From Planctomycetaceae bacterium (GTDB lineage: Bacteria; Planctomycetota; Planctomycetia; Planctomycetales; Planctomycetaceae), in assembly GCA_020426325.1 (NCBI GenBank), contig JAGQQG010000059.1:1-34894 (forward strand): a DNA stretch of 34,894 nucleotides, in the 5' to 3' direction. Made by a program: the position numbers and the translations under genes. Of the stretch, positions 17,515 through 26,811 are shown in pieces. The notes under the pieces are model-generated. The model worked only from the letters and a program-made list of their open reading frames with translations, was not told where the DNA came from and did not search any database. The first letter of the stretch is position 1. Every line of letters starts with the position of its first letter.

Positions 17515-19499
17515 GCCCCGATCTGTTCCTTGCTCTCATCTGCGCGGTCGATGGCGTTGAAAGTCATGTACTCCCAGTGGCGGTAGTGTTCCGACTTCTT
17601 GAGAAGTTCCTGATGTGAGCCGACCCCTTCGACTTTGCCTCCCCGCACGAAGACAACCTGCTGACTGCGGCGGACCGTCGACAATCGAGTAGGGAGGAAC
17701 ACCACCGTTCGACCGACGCTTAGCCGAGTGTAGGCATCATCAAGCAAAGCTTTCGTATCCTTGTCGAGCTTGGCTTTGGGTTCTTCGATAATCAGCACAG
17801 CCGGCTTGCGGAGGGCCGCCCGTGCCAACCCGATGAGAAATGCCTGACCGGGCTCCAACTGTTCGCCATGCTCCCCCAGTTGCGTTTCGTACCCCTGAGA
17901 TAATCCGGTGATAAACTTGTGAGCGTGCACCATTTTTGCGGCTTCCGTCGCCTCGGGCAGTCCATACCCCTTTTGCCCACAGGTGATGTTTTCGAGCACA
18001 GATCCCGCAAAACACGCGTCACCTCCCCCAACGTACGCAGTTTCCGCGCGGAGCGATTCGAGAGTTCCCCAATTGATATCCTCACTGTCGAACAGCACAC
18101 GTCCGGATTGTGGTTCAACGAACCTGGGCAACAAATAAGCGACCGTTTGTGCACCAAGCGGGTCCGGGGAGACGATCGCTGTTGTGGTCCCTGCGGCGAG
18201 ACGCAGGTCGAATCCCTTGAGAATCGGAGTTCCATTGAGTGAATAGTTGACCGATTCGAAAATGATGGATTTGGACATCGGGTCGAGGAACTTTGCGCCG
18301 ACGGCCTGCCCCACCTCAGGGATTCGATTGAAGTAGCGAATGAGTGCATCTGCGGCTGTGCCAATCTCGTTCCTCAATCGCCCCCACTGCAGCAGAAATT
18401 CGGCCACAACCACCATGCAGCTGAACGCGAGCAACAGCAGCACCGCCCCAAATACAGATAGCGGATTGTTCACCGCGAGAACCTTCACCGCGATCATGTA
18501 GAGCACCAGCCCGATACACATGACCATCAGTACTCTCGATACCCAGACGGACCAGCGTTCGTGCTTGAGACCGGATGAGATTTCCCTTGTGTACCGCTTT
18601 AATGCCGACTCAAACTGCCGATGTTCGAACTCCTCCATGTTGTATCCGCGGACGATCCGAGTTTTGTTGAGAGATTCGGAAAGGCGTCTCAATTCCGTGT
18701 CAGCTTGAGCTGTGGCAAGTCGCTTGCGAGCCAGTCCACGGGATCGTTCATAGTGCACCAGCCACCAGCAGGCTGCGAGCGGCACAAGACATTGCAGGGT
18801 CAGCCGCCAGTCGACACTCAGTGCCAGCACGGACAGCAGCACGAGCATGATGAGATCTCGGACGACGGACTGCATCATTCTGGCGATGCCCGTCCGGACA
18901 ATCTCTGACTCCTTCGTGAATAACGACATCACTTCTTGAGACGTTCGTCCCAGCAAGTCACCTGGTCCCAGACGCAATGCCTGGCGATGCAGATGCTCGC
19001 GCTGAGTGGCGACGACCTGCATCGCGGTTTTCAGGCTGGCTGCCTTAGCACGCGACAGCGAAATCGTGAACAGCAAGGCGCACACTGCCCCCGTGGAGAG
19101 CAGGTACAACATCCCTGAGACATTGTCCCCCAGAGCAGGAACCGCCCGATAGACCGGACTGAGGATCGCTCCCCACGGTCCACGTGTCTCGGACAGAACC
19201 ACTGCAGGGAGAATGCCGCTCGAATCGAGTCGAACACTCTGGGCCAGCTCGTCACCGGCCGGAGGTTCCGGGATCGCCAATTCACCTAAACGTGCTCGAA
19301 GAGAATCTGCCTGCTCCGAGGGAACAAGCACATGACCACGCGTCGCCAGCACATCAGCCAGCAACGACCCAATAACGAGCAGAAGGCACAGCAAAACGCC
19401 TGCCAGGATTGACCAGAAGACAACCCATTTCCCGGCCCCCTGCCACCACAGACGACGGGGCATCACACGTTGAAACGCGGTGTGGGGATCTTTCGTCAC
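17511..19499 (-). CDS. ABC-exporter-like protein with degenerate ATPase domain
   Basis: A 662-residue type-I exporter half-molecule. There are six hydrophobic segments (about 24-50, 126-148, 213-229, 232-250, 320-342, 349-371), with a roughly 75-residue extracytoplasmic loop after the first. The nucleotide-binding domain (about 410-645) has the right layout but wrong key residues. The Walker A site reads SPDPLGAQT (444-452), with Ala450 where lysine should be. The Q-loop Gln is Gly492. The signature is LEPGQ (548-552). Walker B ends IIEEP (Asp to Glu572). The H-loop is LPTRLST (Thr604 for His). Only the D-loop LD and Glu573 remain. ATP hydrolysis is therefore unlikely. It starts with GTG overlapping the permease stop (GTGA) and ends in a GTGA overlap with the HD gene. 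The frame is intact. Confidence 0.85.
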   Translation of the reverse strand: MTKDPHTAFQRVMPRRLWWQGAGKWVVFWSILAGVLLCLLLVIGSLLADVLATRGHVLVPSEQADSLRARLGELAIPEPPAGDELAQSVRLDSSGILPAVVLSETRGPWGAILSPVYRAVPALGDNVSGMLYLLSTGAVCALLFTISLSRAKAASLKTAMQVVATQREHLHRQALRLGPGDLLGRTSQEVMSLFTKESEIVRTGIARMMQSVVRDLIMLVLLSVLALSVDWRLTLQCLVPLAACWWLVHYERSRGLARKRLATAQADTELRRLSESLNKTRIVRGYNMEEFEHRQFESALKRYTREISSGLKHERWSVWVSRVLMVMCIGLVLYMIAVKVLAVNNPLSVFGAVLLLLAFSCMVVVAEFLLQWGRLRNEIGTAADALIRYFNRIPEVGQAVGAKFLDPMSKSIIFESVNYSLNGTPILKGFDLRLAAGTTTAIVSPDPLGAQTVAYLLPRFVEPQSGRVLFDSEDINWGTLESLRAETAYVGGGDACFAGSVLENITCGQKGYGLPEATEAAKMVHAHKFITGLSQGYETQLGEHGEQLEPGQAFLIGLARAALRKPAVLIIEEPKAKLDKDTKALLDDAYTRLSVGRTVVFLPTRLSTVRRSQQVVFVRGGKVEGVGSHQELLKKSEHYRHWEYMTFNAIDRADESKEQIGA

Positions 19500-20467
19500 G
19501 CCAAGTCACGGTCTTCAAACAGGATGAACGCCAGAAGAACCGCCGCCGTGCAGTACGCGAGGCAATAAAGCAGGGAATATCCAAGATAGTCGCCCGGGAT
19601 GGGCGCCCCGGTTGAGATGGCGGTTGACATGTTGAACATGTCAACCGAGGGCAGGACCGTGGCCAGCAATTGGGCGATGAATCGCACGAACACCAGCGAG
19701 TCTCCCTGGAACGTTGACTGCACCAGCACGGGCGTCAGGTGACCCACGACGAAAATCGCGAAGCAACTCACCATGTTCACCAACATGGGAAGCCGTGTGG
19801 AAATCGCCACACTGACCGCCGTCAGCACCGAGACCTCGAAGGCGATCAGCACCACCCCCGGCAGAATCTGCAAGGCTGAGATCCAGCGTGATGGGACGAG
19901 ATAGGGAAATGGCAGATCAAAATCGAGAATTGGGTCCTGGCTGGTTCCCGCCTCCCGTTGATCGTAGCCCACTTTGAGATAGGTCGCGATGAACAGAATC
20001 GTCCCCGTGATGGCAATCATCACTAGCACCGCCTGCACGATGCCCGAGTATTTACCCAGGATGAACTGACGACGGTTGATCGGCTTCGACAGCAAGGTCA
20101 TCGCCGTCTTCCCTTCAATCTCATCCGCGACGCTCAAGCTGGCTGTCCAGACGCCGAGTAGAAGAGCACAGATCAGGATGGTTTGCAGCCCGCAGTCAAT
20201 AAACACACGGGTGTCGTTCCCCATCGTGAAGAACGGGATGTACATATTCGCACCGATCACCAGCAGTGCCAGCCCCACCATCATCAAGAACACGGGCTGA
20301 CGAATCGCTTCCTTGAACGTCGCACGAGCAATCGTGCCGGAGCGCGTGGCGAAGTTGGCAACCAGAAATCCGATGGCGGCAACCACGAATCCAATCAGAA
20401 TGAGCCCAAAGGGCGTCTGTGGGTTCCGGGCCACAAACTGGCCCAGCGTGACAGGCAAATGGGTCAT
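19496..20467 (-). CDS. ABC-2 type transporter permease
   Basis: A 323-residue inner-membrane protein with seven or so hydrophobic segments. It carries the typical intracellular stretch [26 protein letters not shown] (quoted in part: [17 protein letters not shown], about residues 116-132) that couples to an ATPase in NatB/ABC-2 permeases. A long loop (about 170-195) separates the middle helices. No ordinary ATP-binding partner gene lies next to it; the adjacent ABC protein has a degenerate ATPase. ATG 20467 has GGGAGAG about 9 bases upstream. It is the first gene of a three-gene chain linked by GTGA overlaps. The cargo is unknown. Confidence 0.85.
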   Translation of the reverse strand: MTHLPVTLGQFVARNPQTPFGLILIGFVVAAIGFLVANFATRSGTIARATFKEAIRQPVFLMMVGLALLVIGANMYIPFFTMGNDTRVFIDCGLQTILICALLLGVWTASLSVADEIEGKTAMTLLSKPINRRQFILGKYSGIVQAVLVMIAITGTILFIATYLKVGYDQREAGTSQDPILDFDLPFPYLVPSRWISALQILPGVVLIAFEVSVLTAVSVAISTRLPMLVNMVSCFAIFVVGHLTPVLVQSTFQGDSLVFVRFIAQLLATVLPSVDMFNMSTAISTGAPIPGDYLGYSLLYCLAYCTAAVLLAFILFEDRDLA

Positions 20468-20644
20468 GAACGCGTCTCTCCCTCAGCGGATAAACCAATC
20501 ACAATGGATCAACAGGACCGTTCGCGAGGAACGAACAGAATCTCTACGCACAACCATGGAAAAATGTGAGAGAAATCTCTCTTCAATGTAGCCAGTCCGG
20601 GGACCAAGGGAAACTGAAACGTTCCTGCAAATTGAAGATCCTCC

Positions 20645-20935
20645 TCAGCGGATGATCCTGAACCCCGCAAGGTCATCCTGAAACGCAATTCCCTTCGTCT
20701 CGACCCGAGTGATGTAGCCCGACATCGTACTCGCGATTTCGTCCAGAAATGCCTGAACAACCGCTGATGGCCCTTGGACACGGAGCGTGACGGTCCCGTC
20801 AGGTTCATTGCGGACGTTCCCGACAACGTCATGACGCCGTGCAATTCGGGATGTCGTCCAGCGAAATCCGACCCCTTGAACATGGCCGAAGTACGAAACT
20901 TCACGGGCGAGCGAATTCAACTCCGGTTCACACAT
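20645..20935 (-). CDS. acyP: acylphosphatase
   Basis: A 96-residue small acylphosphatase, which hydrolyses carboxyl-phosphate bonds such as those in acetyl phosphate or 1,3-bisphosphoglycerate. The family signature is clear: GHVQGVGFRW with catalytic Arg25, and GNVRNEPDGTV with catalytic Asn43, followed by VQGP. Length fits the usual 90-100 residues. I start at ATG 20935; a GTG six codons upstream (20953) is possible, and neither has a strong Shine-Dalgarno. It lies on the same strand as, and about 90 bases downstream of, csrA. Confidence 0.92.
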   Translation of the reverse strand: MCEPELNSLAREVSYFGHVQGVGFRWTTSRIARRHDVVGNVRNEPDGTVTLRVQGPSAVVQAFLDEIASTMSGYITRVETKGIAFQDDLAGFRIIR

Positions 20936-21022
20936 GCTCGGAATGGAACGCACTCTCAGGTGAGGGACTTCTCATGCCTCTGGGACGAAGAACCGGGAGG
21001 GCATGAGGTCTTCGGAAATGGT

Positions 21023-21223
21023 TTAAGCCGACCGATTTGTTGCCTCAATTGAGATTTCACCGTCGAAGCCACCCATTTGCCACAATTCTTCTCGGACGAT
21101 GTTCATGTCGCGAGGAGCTTCGATTCCCAAGCGGACCGAGTTGGGGCCGATGCGGACAACTGTGATCGCAATCTCATCCCCGATCATAATCCGCTCGCTC
21201 GGCTTACGTGAGAGTACCAACAT
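21023..21223 (-). CDS. csrA: carbon storage regulator CsrA
   Basis: A 66-residue RNA-binding regulator. It has the typical MLVLSRKPSERIMIG start, the strand VRLGIEAPRDM, and Arg44 in NIVREEL, which contacts GGA-containing RNA hairpins. CsrA dimers block or stabilise target mRNAs, controlling carbon flow and motility in other bacteria. ATG 21223 is preceded by AAGGAGAG at ideal distance; an upstream in-frame codon at 21247 is discarded. The C-terminus (GGFDGEISIEATNRSA) is slightly longer than in Bacillus. No fliW is visible in the window. Confidence 0.96.
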   Translation of the reverse strand: MLVLSRKPSERIMIGDEIAITVVRIGPNSVRLGIEAPRDMNIVREELWQMGGFDGEISIEATNRSA

Positions 21224-21620
21224 CACTCGCTCTCCTTTGCTGGCCAATTGACCCTGTCGTCACCCTGAAGACATCGTCAAAAGGATAACAGCCGGAGCAA
21301 CAGGCAGTCCACTGCACTTGGATCAGATTCGCTAGAGATTCACAAAGTCGCATGACGCAAATACTGGCCATTGCCCAAAAAGCTGGCACCGCAGGTGCTC
21401 ATGAAGAAGGCACGTGGCCCGGCTGCGTGCCTTGGCGATGGGCACGGACGGCCTTTGTGGCTCAGTTTGTGTCTGGCTGCGAGCCTTGGTGGTGTAGGTC
21501 GAATTTGAGGATGCCTGCGAGCCTGTCGCTCAAATCACCATCCTTGACCAATCAGTGGCCGTGCTCCATCCTGATGCAACCAGATTTGGCAGCAACTCTT
21601 GATCTCTGGAGGCGATGGAC
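21224..21620. other. divergent intergenic region between csrA and oxidoreductase gene
   Basis: A 397-base gap with no credible gene. It holds an 8-bp hairpin, AAGGCACG/CGTGCCTT (21407-21433, 11-base loop), and a small GCACC-GCA-GGTGC hairpin (about 21387-21399). Three imperfect copies of G(G/C)CTGCG(T/A)GCCT begin at 21421, 21475 and 21513; the first two agree in 14 of 15 bases. Promoters for both flanking genes should be here, but I see no confident -35/-10 pair. Confidence 0.55.
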
Positions 21621-22670
21621 ATGATCGGCATTGGTGTAATCGGGGTCGGCTTCATGGGGATGACCCACTTTGAGGGAGCCAGACGTCTCAATGGAGGCAA
21701 GGTGGTCGCCATCTCCACGCGTAATCCCCAAAAGCTTGCAGGTGACTGGAGCAGCATCCAGGGCAATTTTGGTCCCCCGGGAAGTGCTGAGACTGACCTG
21801 ACAGACATCGAATGCTACCCGGACTATCACGCGTTGCTGGCTGACGAATCCGTGTCACTCGTGGATATCTGCCTGCCGACTGATCGCCACGAACAGGTCG
21901 TCATCCAAGCTTTAGAGGCCGGAAAACACGTGCTCGTCGAGAAGCCAATCTCAATCGATCTGGCGGCGGCCGATCGCATGCTGGAGGCCGCTGGAAAAGC
22001 GGGTCGCCTGTTGATGGTAGCTCAAGTGCTCCCCTTCTTCCCAGAATTCCGCTGGGTCCGCGAGACGGTTGCGAGCGGCCAGTATGGGAAACTGCTGGCA
22101 GCTGCATTTCGCCGAGTCATTGCGCCGCCAGACTGGTCTGACGACATGAATGACTTCCGCAAGCTCGGGGGATGGGGCATCGACCTTCATATTCACGATA
22201 ACCACTACATCGGACTGCTCTGCGGCGTCCCCAAGGCGGTCTTCTCTCGCGGACTGCTCAAGGACGGCTTCGTCAATCACGTTTCCTCTCAATATTTATA
22301 TGACGACCCGGATCTCACCGTGAGTTGTATCAGCGGAGGGATCGCGGCCGGTGGTCTCAAGTTCGCCAGTAGTTTCGAGCTGTTTCTTGAGGGAGCGACC
22401 ATTCAGTACGACGCCGGCACATACGGCGACGAGTGGGTGATCAACCGGCCTCTGACGTTGATTACCAACGACGGGGAGATCACAACGCCGGATCCGGGCG
22501 GCAGCGGCGAGTGGTGTGCTGCCTTCACGGAGGAGTTGCAGGCTGCCATCGATGGGGTGAAAGCCGGCGTCGCTCCTGCCGTTCTTTCCGGGCAACTCGC
22601 CTGTGATGCCCTCAGGCTTTGTCATGCAGAGGCCGAGAGCATCCGGACAGAAAAGCCAGTTGCCCTGTGA
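21621..22670 (+). CDS. Gfo/Idh/MocA-family oxidoreductase
   Basis: A 349-residue NAD(P)-dependent oxidoreductase. The N-terminal Rossmann motif is GVIGVGFMG (5-13). EKP (107-109, VLVEKPIS) holds the catalytic/cofactor-site lysine. The second domain has the conserved IDLHIHDNHY motif with histidines at the active site. Members oxidise or reduce sugars, inositols or their derivatives; planctomycetes carry many copies. ATG 21621 is preferred over the in-frame ATG at 21615 because GGAGG (21608-21612) lies 8 bases before 21621 but only 2 before 21615. It is 90 bases upstream of the rhamnulokinase-like gene, suggesting sugar catabolism. Confidence 0.9.
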   Translation: MIGIGVIGVGFMGMTHFEGARRLNGGKVVAISTRNPQKLAGDWSSIQGNFGPPGSAETDLTDIECYPDYHALLADESVSLVDICLPTDRHEQVVIQALEAGKHVLVEKPISIDLAAADRMLEAAGKAGRLLMVAQVLPFFPEFRWVRETVASGQYGKLLAAAFRRVIAPPDWSDDMNDFRKLGGWGIDLHIHDNHYIGLLCGVPKAVFSRGLLKDGFVNHVSSQYLYDDPDLTVSCISGGIAAGGLKFASSFELFLEGATIQYDAGTYGDEWVINRPLTLITNDGEITTPDPGGSGEWCAAFTEELQAAIDGVKAGVAPAVLSGQLACDALRLCHAEAESIRTEKPVAL

Positions 22671-22760
22671 GAACCACCGAAAGGTCTGCTCCACCCTGAC
22701 AGCGCCAGCCGCTATGATGGCCAGAAATGCACCGCGAATCCTCAGTGCTCAAGCAAAGTC

Positions 22761-24233
22761 ATGTCTGAACGAATCTATCTCGCAGTCGACCTCGGGGCGG
22801 AAAGTGGTCGTGTGATCGCTGGGCGCCTGAAGAGCGGACGTGTTCAGTTGGAGGAGGTCCATCGGTTTCCGAATGGACCGGTCGAAGTGGCGGGGACGCG
22901 GCGATGGGATGTGCTGCGATTATGGAGTGAGATCCTTGATGGCCTGACGAAGGCGGCGGACCAATTTGGCGAGCAGATCGTCTCGGTTGGAGTCGACACG
23001 TGGGGAGTGGATTACGTGTTGCTCTCTGCGAAGGACGAGATGCTGGGGCAGGCGTACCACTACCGGGATGGGCGCACAAATGGGGTCATGGAGCAGTCCT
23101 TCTCAAGAGTTCCTCGTGAGGAAATCTTCGCCCAGACGGGTTTGCAGTTCATGCCCTTCAACACGCTGTTTCAACTGGTGTCGATGCAGTTGTCAGACCC
23201 GGATCTGCTGGCGGCTGCCGATCGTTTTCTGATGATGCCGGACTTCTTTCACTGGCTGTTGTCGGGAAGCCGAGTCGTTGAGTTCACCAATGCGACAACG
23301 ACGCAGATGCTGCATGCGACCGATCGCCGTTGGGCTGTCGACCTGTTGCGACGGTTCAACCTTCCCCCGCATATCATGCCGGAAGTTGTGCAGCCCGGGA
23401 CCAAGCTCGCGGCAATTCGAGGTGAAGTCGCAGCTAAGACCGGACTGTCACGCATTGCTGTCGTCGCACCGGCGACTCATGACACGGGTTCAGCGGTTGT
23501 GGCAGTGCCGACAAAACGGACCGGCAGTGCGAACTGGGCGTACATCTCCTCCGGAACATGGTCGCTCATCGGCGTCGAGGTTCAGGAGGCGATTCTCACG
23601 CCAGAAGCATTGGCACAAAATGTCACAAATGAAGGAGGGGTCGACGGGACGTACCGACTGCTGAAGAATGTCATGGGGCTATGGCTGGTTCAGGAGTGTC
23701 GACGCTCGTTCGAACGACAGGGGCGGACCTACGAATACGCGAAACTCACTGCTCTCGCAGCTGAAGCTGAGCCTTTCCGATCTCTCATCAATCCGGACGA
23801 AGCACGATTTCTCAGCCCGGATGACATGGTCGAAGCCATTCGGGAGAGTTGCAAGTCAAACAATCAGCCGATCCCGAAGACAGACGGACAATTTATTCGG
23901 TGTGCACTGGAAAGCCTCGCTCTGCGATATCGGCAGATCCTTGAAGGGATCGAGTCTCTCACGGGAGAATCGATCGAAGTCATTCACGTGGTTGGAGGCG
24001 GATCGCGGAATGATCTGCTCAACCAGTTCACTGCAAACGCCTGTGGACGGCCTGTGATCGCAGGGCCGACGGAAGCGACCGCTCTGGGGAACGTTCTCGT
24101 CCAGGCCCGAGCGGCCGGCGACATCGGTGATCTCGCTGCCATTCGCGAGGTCGTCCGCACCTCAAGCGAGTTGATGACATTCGAACCCGCCGAAACCGAG
24201 GCCTGGAACGACGCCTTTGCCCGAATCCGGTAG
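22761..24233 (+). CDS. rhaB: rhamnulokinase-like FGGY carbohydrate kinase
   Basis: A 490-residue FGGY-family kinase, length typical of RhaB. The N-terminal phosphate-binding motif is [11 protein letters not shown], the substrate-side motifs are [12 protein letters not shown] and HYRDGRT, and the second-domain motifs are [11 protein letters not shown] and [14 protein letters not shown]. The C-terminal adenosine motif is [13 protein letters not shown]. These last three, and GAESGR, resemble rhamnulokinase more than xylulo- or glycerol kinase. The reaction would be ATP-dependent phosphorylation of L-rhamnulose at O-1. No rhaA or rhaD is seen in the window. It precedes ftsY by 45 bases. Confidence 0.87.
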   Translation: MSERIYLAVDLGAESGRVIAGRLKSGRVQLEEVHRFPNGPVEVAGTRRWDVLRLWSEILDGLTKAADQFGEQIVSVGVDTWGVDYVLLSAKDEMLGQAYHYRDGRTNGVMEQSFSRVPREEIFAQTGLQFMPFNTLFQLVSMQLSDPDLLAAADRFLMMPDFFHWLLSGSRVVEFTNATTTQMLHATDRRWAVDLLRRFNLPPHIMPEVVQPGTKLAAIRGEVAAKTGLSRIAVVAPATHDTGSAVVAVPTKRTGSANWAYISSGTWSLIGVEVQEAILTPEALAQNVTNEGGVDGTYRLLKNVMGLWLVQECRRSFERQGRTYEYAKLTALAAEAEPFRSLINPDEARFLSPDDMVEAIRESCKSNNQPIPKTDGQFIRCALESLALRYRQILEGIESLTGESIEVIHVVGGGSRNDLLNQFTANACGRPVIAGPTEATALGNVLVQARAAGDIGDLAAIREVVRTSSELMTFEPAETEAWNDAFARIR

Positions 24234-24278
24234 GCCCACTCATTCATTCATCATCCAATCAACAGATTTAACACGACT

Positions 24279-25223
24279 ATGGGCTTATTCGACAAACTGA
24301 AAGGCGCACTGACCAAGACGAAGAATGTCTTGCGGACGGATGTGCGTGACCTGCTCAAGGCCGGGGAAATTCTCGATGAGGAGAACCTGGAGAAGTTCCA
24401 TCGGGGCCTCATCACCACGGACATGGGTGTCGCTGCGTCCGAGGAAATCGTCAGCGAGCTTCGTGAGCGGTTCGGGGGACGAACGGTTCAACCGAATGAA
24501 ATCTGGACGATCGTCAAGAACAAACTCAAGGAAATCCTGCGCGGCGAGGGGGACTGTGAATGGGACAGCACCAACCCGCTTTCTCCACTTCAGCTGGCTG
24601 ATGAAGGCTTGACCGTCATCCTCGTCTGCGGCGTCAACGGGGTCGGAAAGACGACGTCGATCGCCAAGCTGGCGAACTTCCTGCAGAAGTCGGGCAAGAA
24701 GGTTTTCCTCGCTGCGGGTGACACGTTCCGGGCTGCTGCAGTCGAACAGTTGACGATGTGGGCCAGCCGTCTGGGGTGCGAAATCGTCACGGGTGAGCAT
24801 GAGGCGGACCCCGCCAGCGTCGCATTTCAGGGGGTCGATAAGGCACTCGAAGTTGGGGCGGACATCGCCATCATCGACACCGCCGGTCGCCTGCAGACTC
24901 ACCAGAACCTGATGGCTGAACTCAAGAAGATTCACAAGGTCATTGGCAAGCGACTCCCAGGAGCACCGCACGAAAGTCTGCTCGTCCTTGATGCCACGAC
25001 CGGACAGAACGGTCTCTCGCAAGCCAGTAAATTCTCAGAGACCGCAGGATGCACGGGAATCGTCCTTGCCAAGCTCGACGGCACCGCAAAGGGGGGCGTT
25101 GTCGTTGCGATCCGCAAGCAGATGGGAATCCCCGTCAAATACGTCGGTGTCGGCGAACAGATCGACGATCTCGAACTCTTCTCGCCCGATGAGTTTGTCG
25201 AGGCCCTTTTCGCTGACACGTAG
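24279..25223 (+). CDS. ftsY: signal recognition particle receptor FtsY
   Basis: A 314-residue SRP-family GTPase that docks ribosome-SRP complexes at the inner membrane. A helical N domain (about 1-100) starts with MGLFDKLKGALTKTKN, a likely membrane-contacting amphipathic helix. The G domain shows G1 GVNGVGKTT (118-126), the insertion-box region AAGDTFRAAAVEQL, G3 IIDTAGRLQ, G4 AKLDGTAKGG (Ala for the usual Thr of TKLD) and G5 YVGVGEQIDDL ending in LF. The long acidic A domain of E. coli FtsY is absent, as in many bacteria. It leads a plus-strand group with the receiver-like gene and mrp. Confidence 0.97.
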   Translation: MGLFDKLKGALTKTKNVLRTDVRDLLKAGEILDEENLEKFHRGLITTDMGVAASEEIVSELRERFGGRTVQPNEIWTIVKNKLKEILRGEGDCEWDSTNPLSPLQLADEGLTVILVCGVNGVGKTTSIAKLANFLQKSGKKVFLAAGDTFRAAAVEQLTMWASRLGCEIVTGEHEADPASVAFQGVDKALEVGADIAIIDTAGRLQTHQNLMAELKKIHKVIGKRLPGAPHESLLVLDATTGQNGLSQASKFSETAGCTGIVLAKLDGTAKGGVVVAIRKQMGIPVKYVGVGEQIDDLELFSPDEFVEALFADT

Positions 25224-25299
25224 TCGGTATCCGCCAATCTTCGGTTCCGATCATTTTGCAGTCATTGTCACGCCGTCCTCCGCTTCCTAGAATCGCGGC

Positions 25300-25677
25300 G
25301 TGAGTGAACAGACACGGCATGTGATCGTTTTTGAGTCTCAGCCTTTCTGGGCACCGGAACTGCAACGTCAGTTTCTCGACGACGATGTCCATGTGAGAAC
25401 GTGCCGGTCGATCAACGACCTGCAACAGCGGCTGGCCAAGCAGACGTACGATGTTTGCATCATCGATCTGTCTGCTGATTTGCCAGGTGTGTTGCGGTGG
25501 CTGGGGGACTGGCAGATTCGTGGGTCACACACCGCCATCCTGGTCATCGCCGCAGAGGAACAGAAGTCGCTCGAATGGCACGTTCGCGAGTTGGGGGCCA
25601 GTTCCTTCGCCACCGAGTATGTCACGGGCATTCAGGTTGCGGGAATGTGCCGCAAGCAATGGAACAAAACTTCGTAG
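25300..25677 (+). CDS. degenerate receiver-like protein
   Basis: A 125-residue protein that reads like a CheY-type receiver fold: alternating beta/alpha with VIVFES (beta-1), a candidate phospho-acceptor Asp56 in DVCIIDLS (beta-3), ILVIAAEE (beta-4) and LGASSFAT (beta-5 entry). The acidic pair is reduced to Glu12. The conserved Thr/Ser after beta-4 is Ala84. The lysine after beta-5 is missing. It has no output domain. It may be an unphosphorylated signalling or scaffold domain. The start is GTG 25300 (GTGAGTGAACAG); no good Shine-Dalgarno is seen. It lies between ftsY and mrp, 76 and 57 bases away. Confidence 0.65.
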   Translation: MSEQTRHVIVFESQPFWAPELQRQFLDDDVHVRTCRSINDLQQRLAKQTYDVCIIDLSADLPGVLRWLGDWQIRGSHTAILVIAAEEQKSLEWHVRELGASSFATEYVTGIQVAGMCRKQWNKTS

Positions 25678-25734
25678 AGACTTGACCTGAGACGAGGATG
25701 GGACCTTTCCCAGTCTCGGGACCAGAGGAAAATC

Positions 25735-26811
25735 ATGTCAGAGTCAGCACAACAGTCAGCCGTCGAAACAAGCGTTTCAGGTGTCTCCGATCCAGAGTTG
25801 GGGCGCACGCTGGGCGACCTGAAAATGCTCAAGTCGGTCGAGATCGACGGCTGCAACGTGCATGTCACCATTGAGTTACCCGCACATGCCTATCCGAAGA
25901 ATGGCTCACTCGCAGAGTCCGTCAGGTCAGCAGCACGTTCTGCGATGCCCGATGCGGACGAGGTCACGATCAACTTTCAACATCGGGTTCGCGGCCGGGA
26001 ATCTGGAGGTGACCTCGGGCTGCGGGTGAAGAACATCATTGCTGTCGGAAGTGGTAAGGGAGGCGTTGGGAAGAGCACCATCGCAGCCGGACTGGCCTTT
26101 GGGTTGAAGCACTTCGGATCATCTGTCGGCTTGATGGATGCGGACGTGTATGGGCCCAGCATTCCCCATCTCGTCGGCGTCGAAGGTCAGCCTGCTGTCA
26201 AAGAGGTGCCGACACATGATGGCCGGACATTTGAGCGGATGGTGCCCAACGAAGCCAACGGTGTGAAGGTCATGTCGATGGGCTTCATGGTGCCTGCTGA
26301 GCAGGCCGTCATCTGGCGGGGGCCGATGTTGCATAAAGCATTGATGCAATTCCTCGCCCAGACTGACTGGGGAGAGTTGGACTATCTGATCATCGATATG
26401 CCGCCGGGCACGGGAGACGTCGCCCTGACGCTGTCGCAGGCGGTAGGACTCGCCGGCGCGGTCGTTGTGTGCACCCCGCAGGAGGTGGCGTTGCTTGATG
26501 CCGTGAAGGCCATCAGCATGTTCCGTCAGGTGAAGATCCCCGTCCTCGGCATGGTTGAGAACATGACGGGCGACATCTTCGGTCGCGGAGGGGCCAAAAG
26601 GAAAGCCGAACAGATGGAGGTTCCATTTCTTGGTGAGGTTCCCGCCATCGCCGACATCCGCGAAAGGGGAGATGCCGGCCGACTCGCTTCTCTGTATGAT
26701 GATTCGTCCCCTGCCCGCGATGCCCTGTTACATGTCAGCGAGAGAACGGCCATCGAAGTCGCAAAACAAATCATCGATTCCCAGGCGATGCCTCAGCTGG
26801 AAATTCTATGA
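25735..26811 (+). CDS. Mrp/ApbC (NBP35)-family P-loop ATPase lacking the CxxC motif
   Basis: A 358-residue protein for iron-sulfur cluster carriage or assembly. An N-terminal MIP18/DUF59-type domain (about 15-85) precedes the ATPase domain, which has the deviant Walker A GSGKGGVGKST (105-115), the switch motif LMDADVYGPSIPHL, and MPPGTGDV (Walker B side). In well-studied members a CxxC lies between VENM and FG and binds a bridging cluster; here the segment reads GMVENMTGDIFGRGG (272-286) and the cysteine loop is absent. AGAGGA upstream supports ATG 25735. Its stop overlaps the start of the DinB-family gene (ATGA). Confidence 0.93.
   Translation: MSESAQQSAVETSVSGVSDPELGRTLGDLKMLKSVEIDGCNVHVTIELPAHAYPKNGSLAESVRSAARSAMPDADEVTINFQHRVRGRESGGDLGLRVKNIIAVGSGKGGVGKSTIAAGLAFGLKHFGSSVGLMDADVYGPSIPHLVGVEGQPAVKEVPTHDGRTFERMVPNEANGVKVMSMGFMVPAEQAVIWRGPMLHKALMQFLAQTDWGELDYLIIDMPPGTGDVALTLSQAVGLAGAVVVCTPQEVALLDAVKAISMFRQVKIPVLGMVENMTGDIFGRGGAKRKAEQMEVPFLGEVPAIADIRERGDAGRLASLYDDSSPARDALLHVSERTAIEVAKQIIDSQAMPQLEIL

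Noticed and set aside
17511-19499. Reading the degenerate ABC gene as a pseudogene.
   Set aside because: The frame is intact over 662 codons, the membrane part is normal, the domain spacing is preserved, and both ends are precisely coupled to neighbours. A decaying gene would be expected to carry stops or frameshifts.
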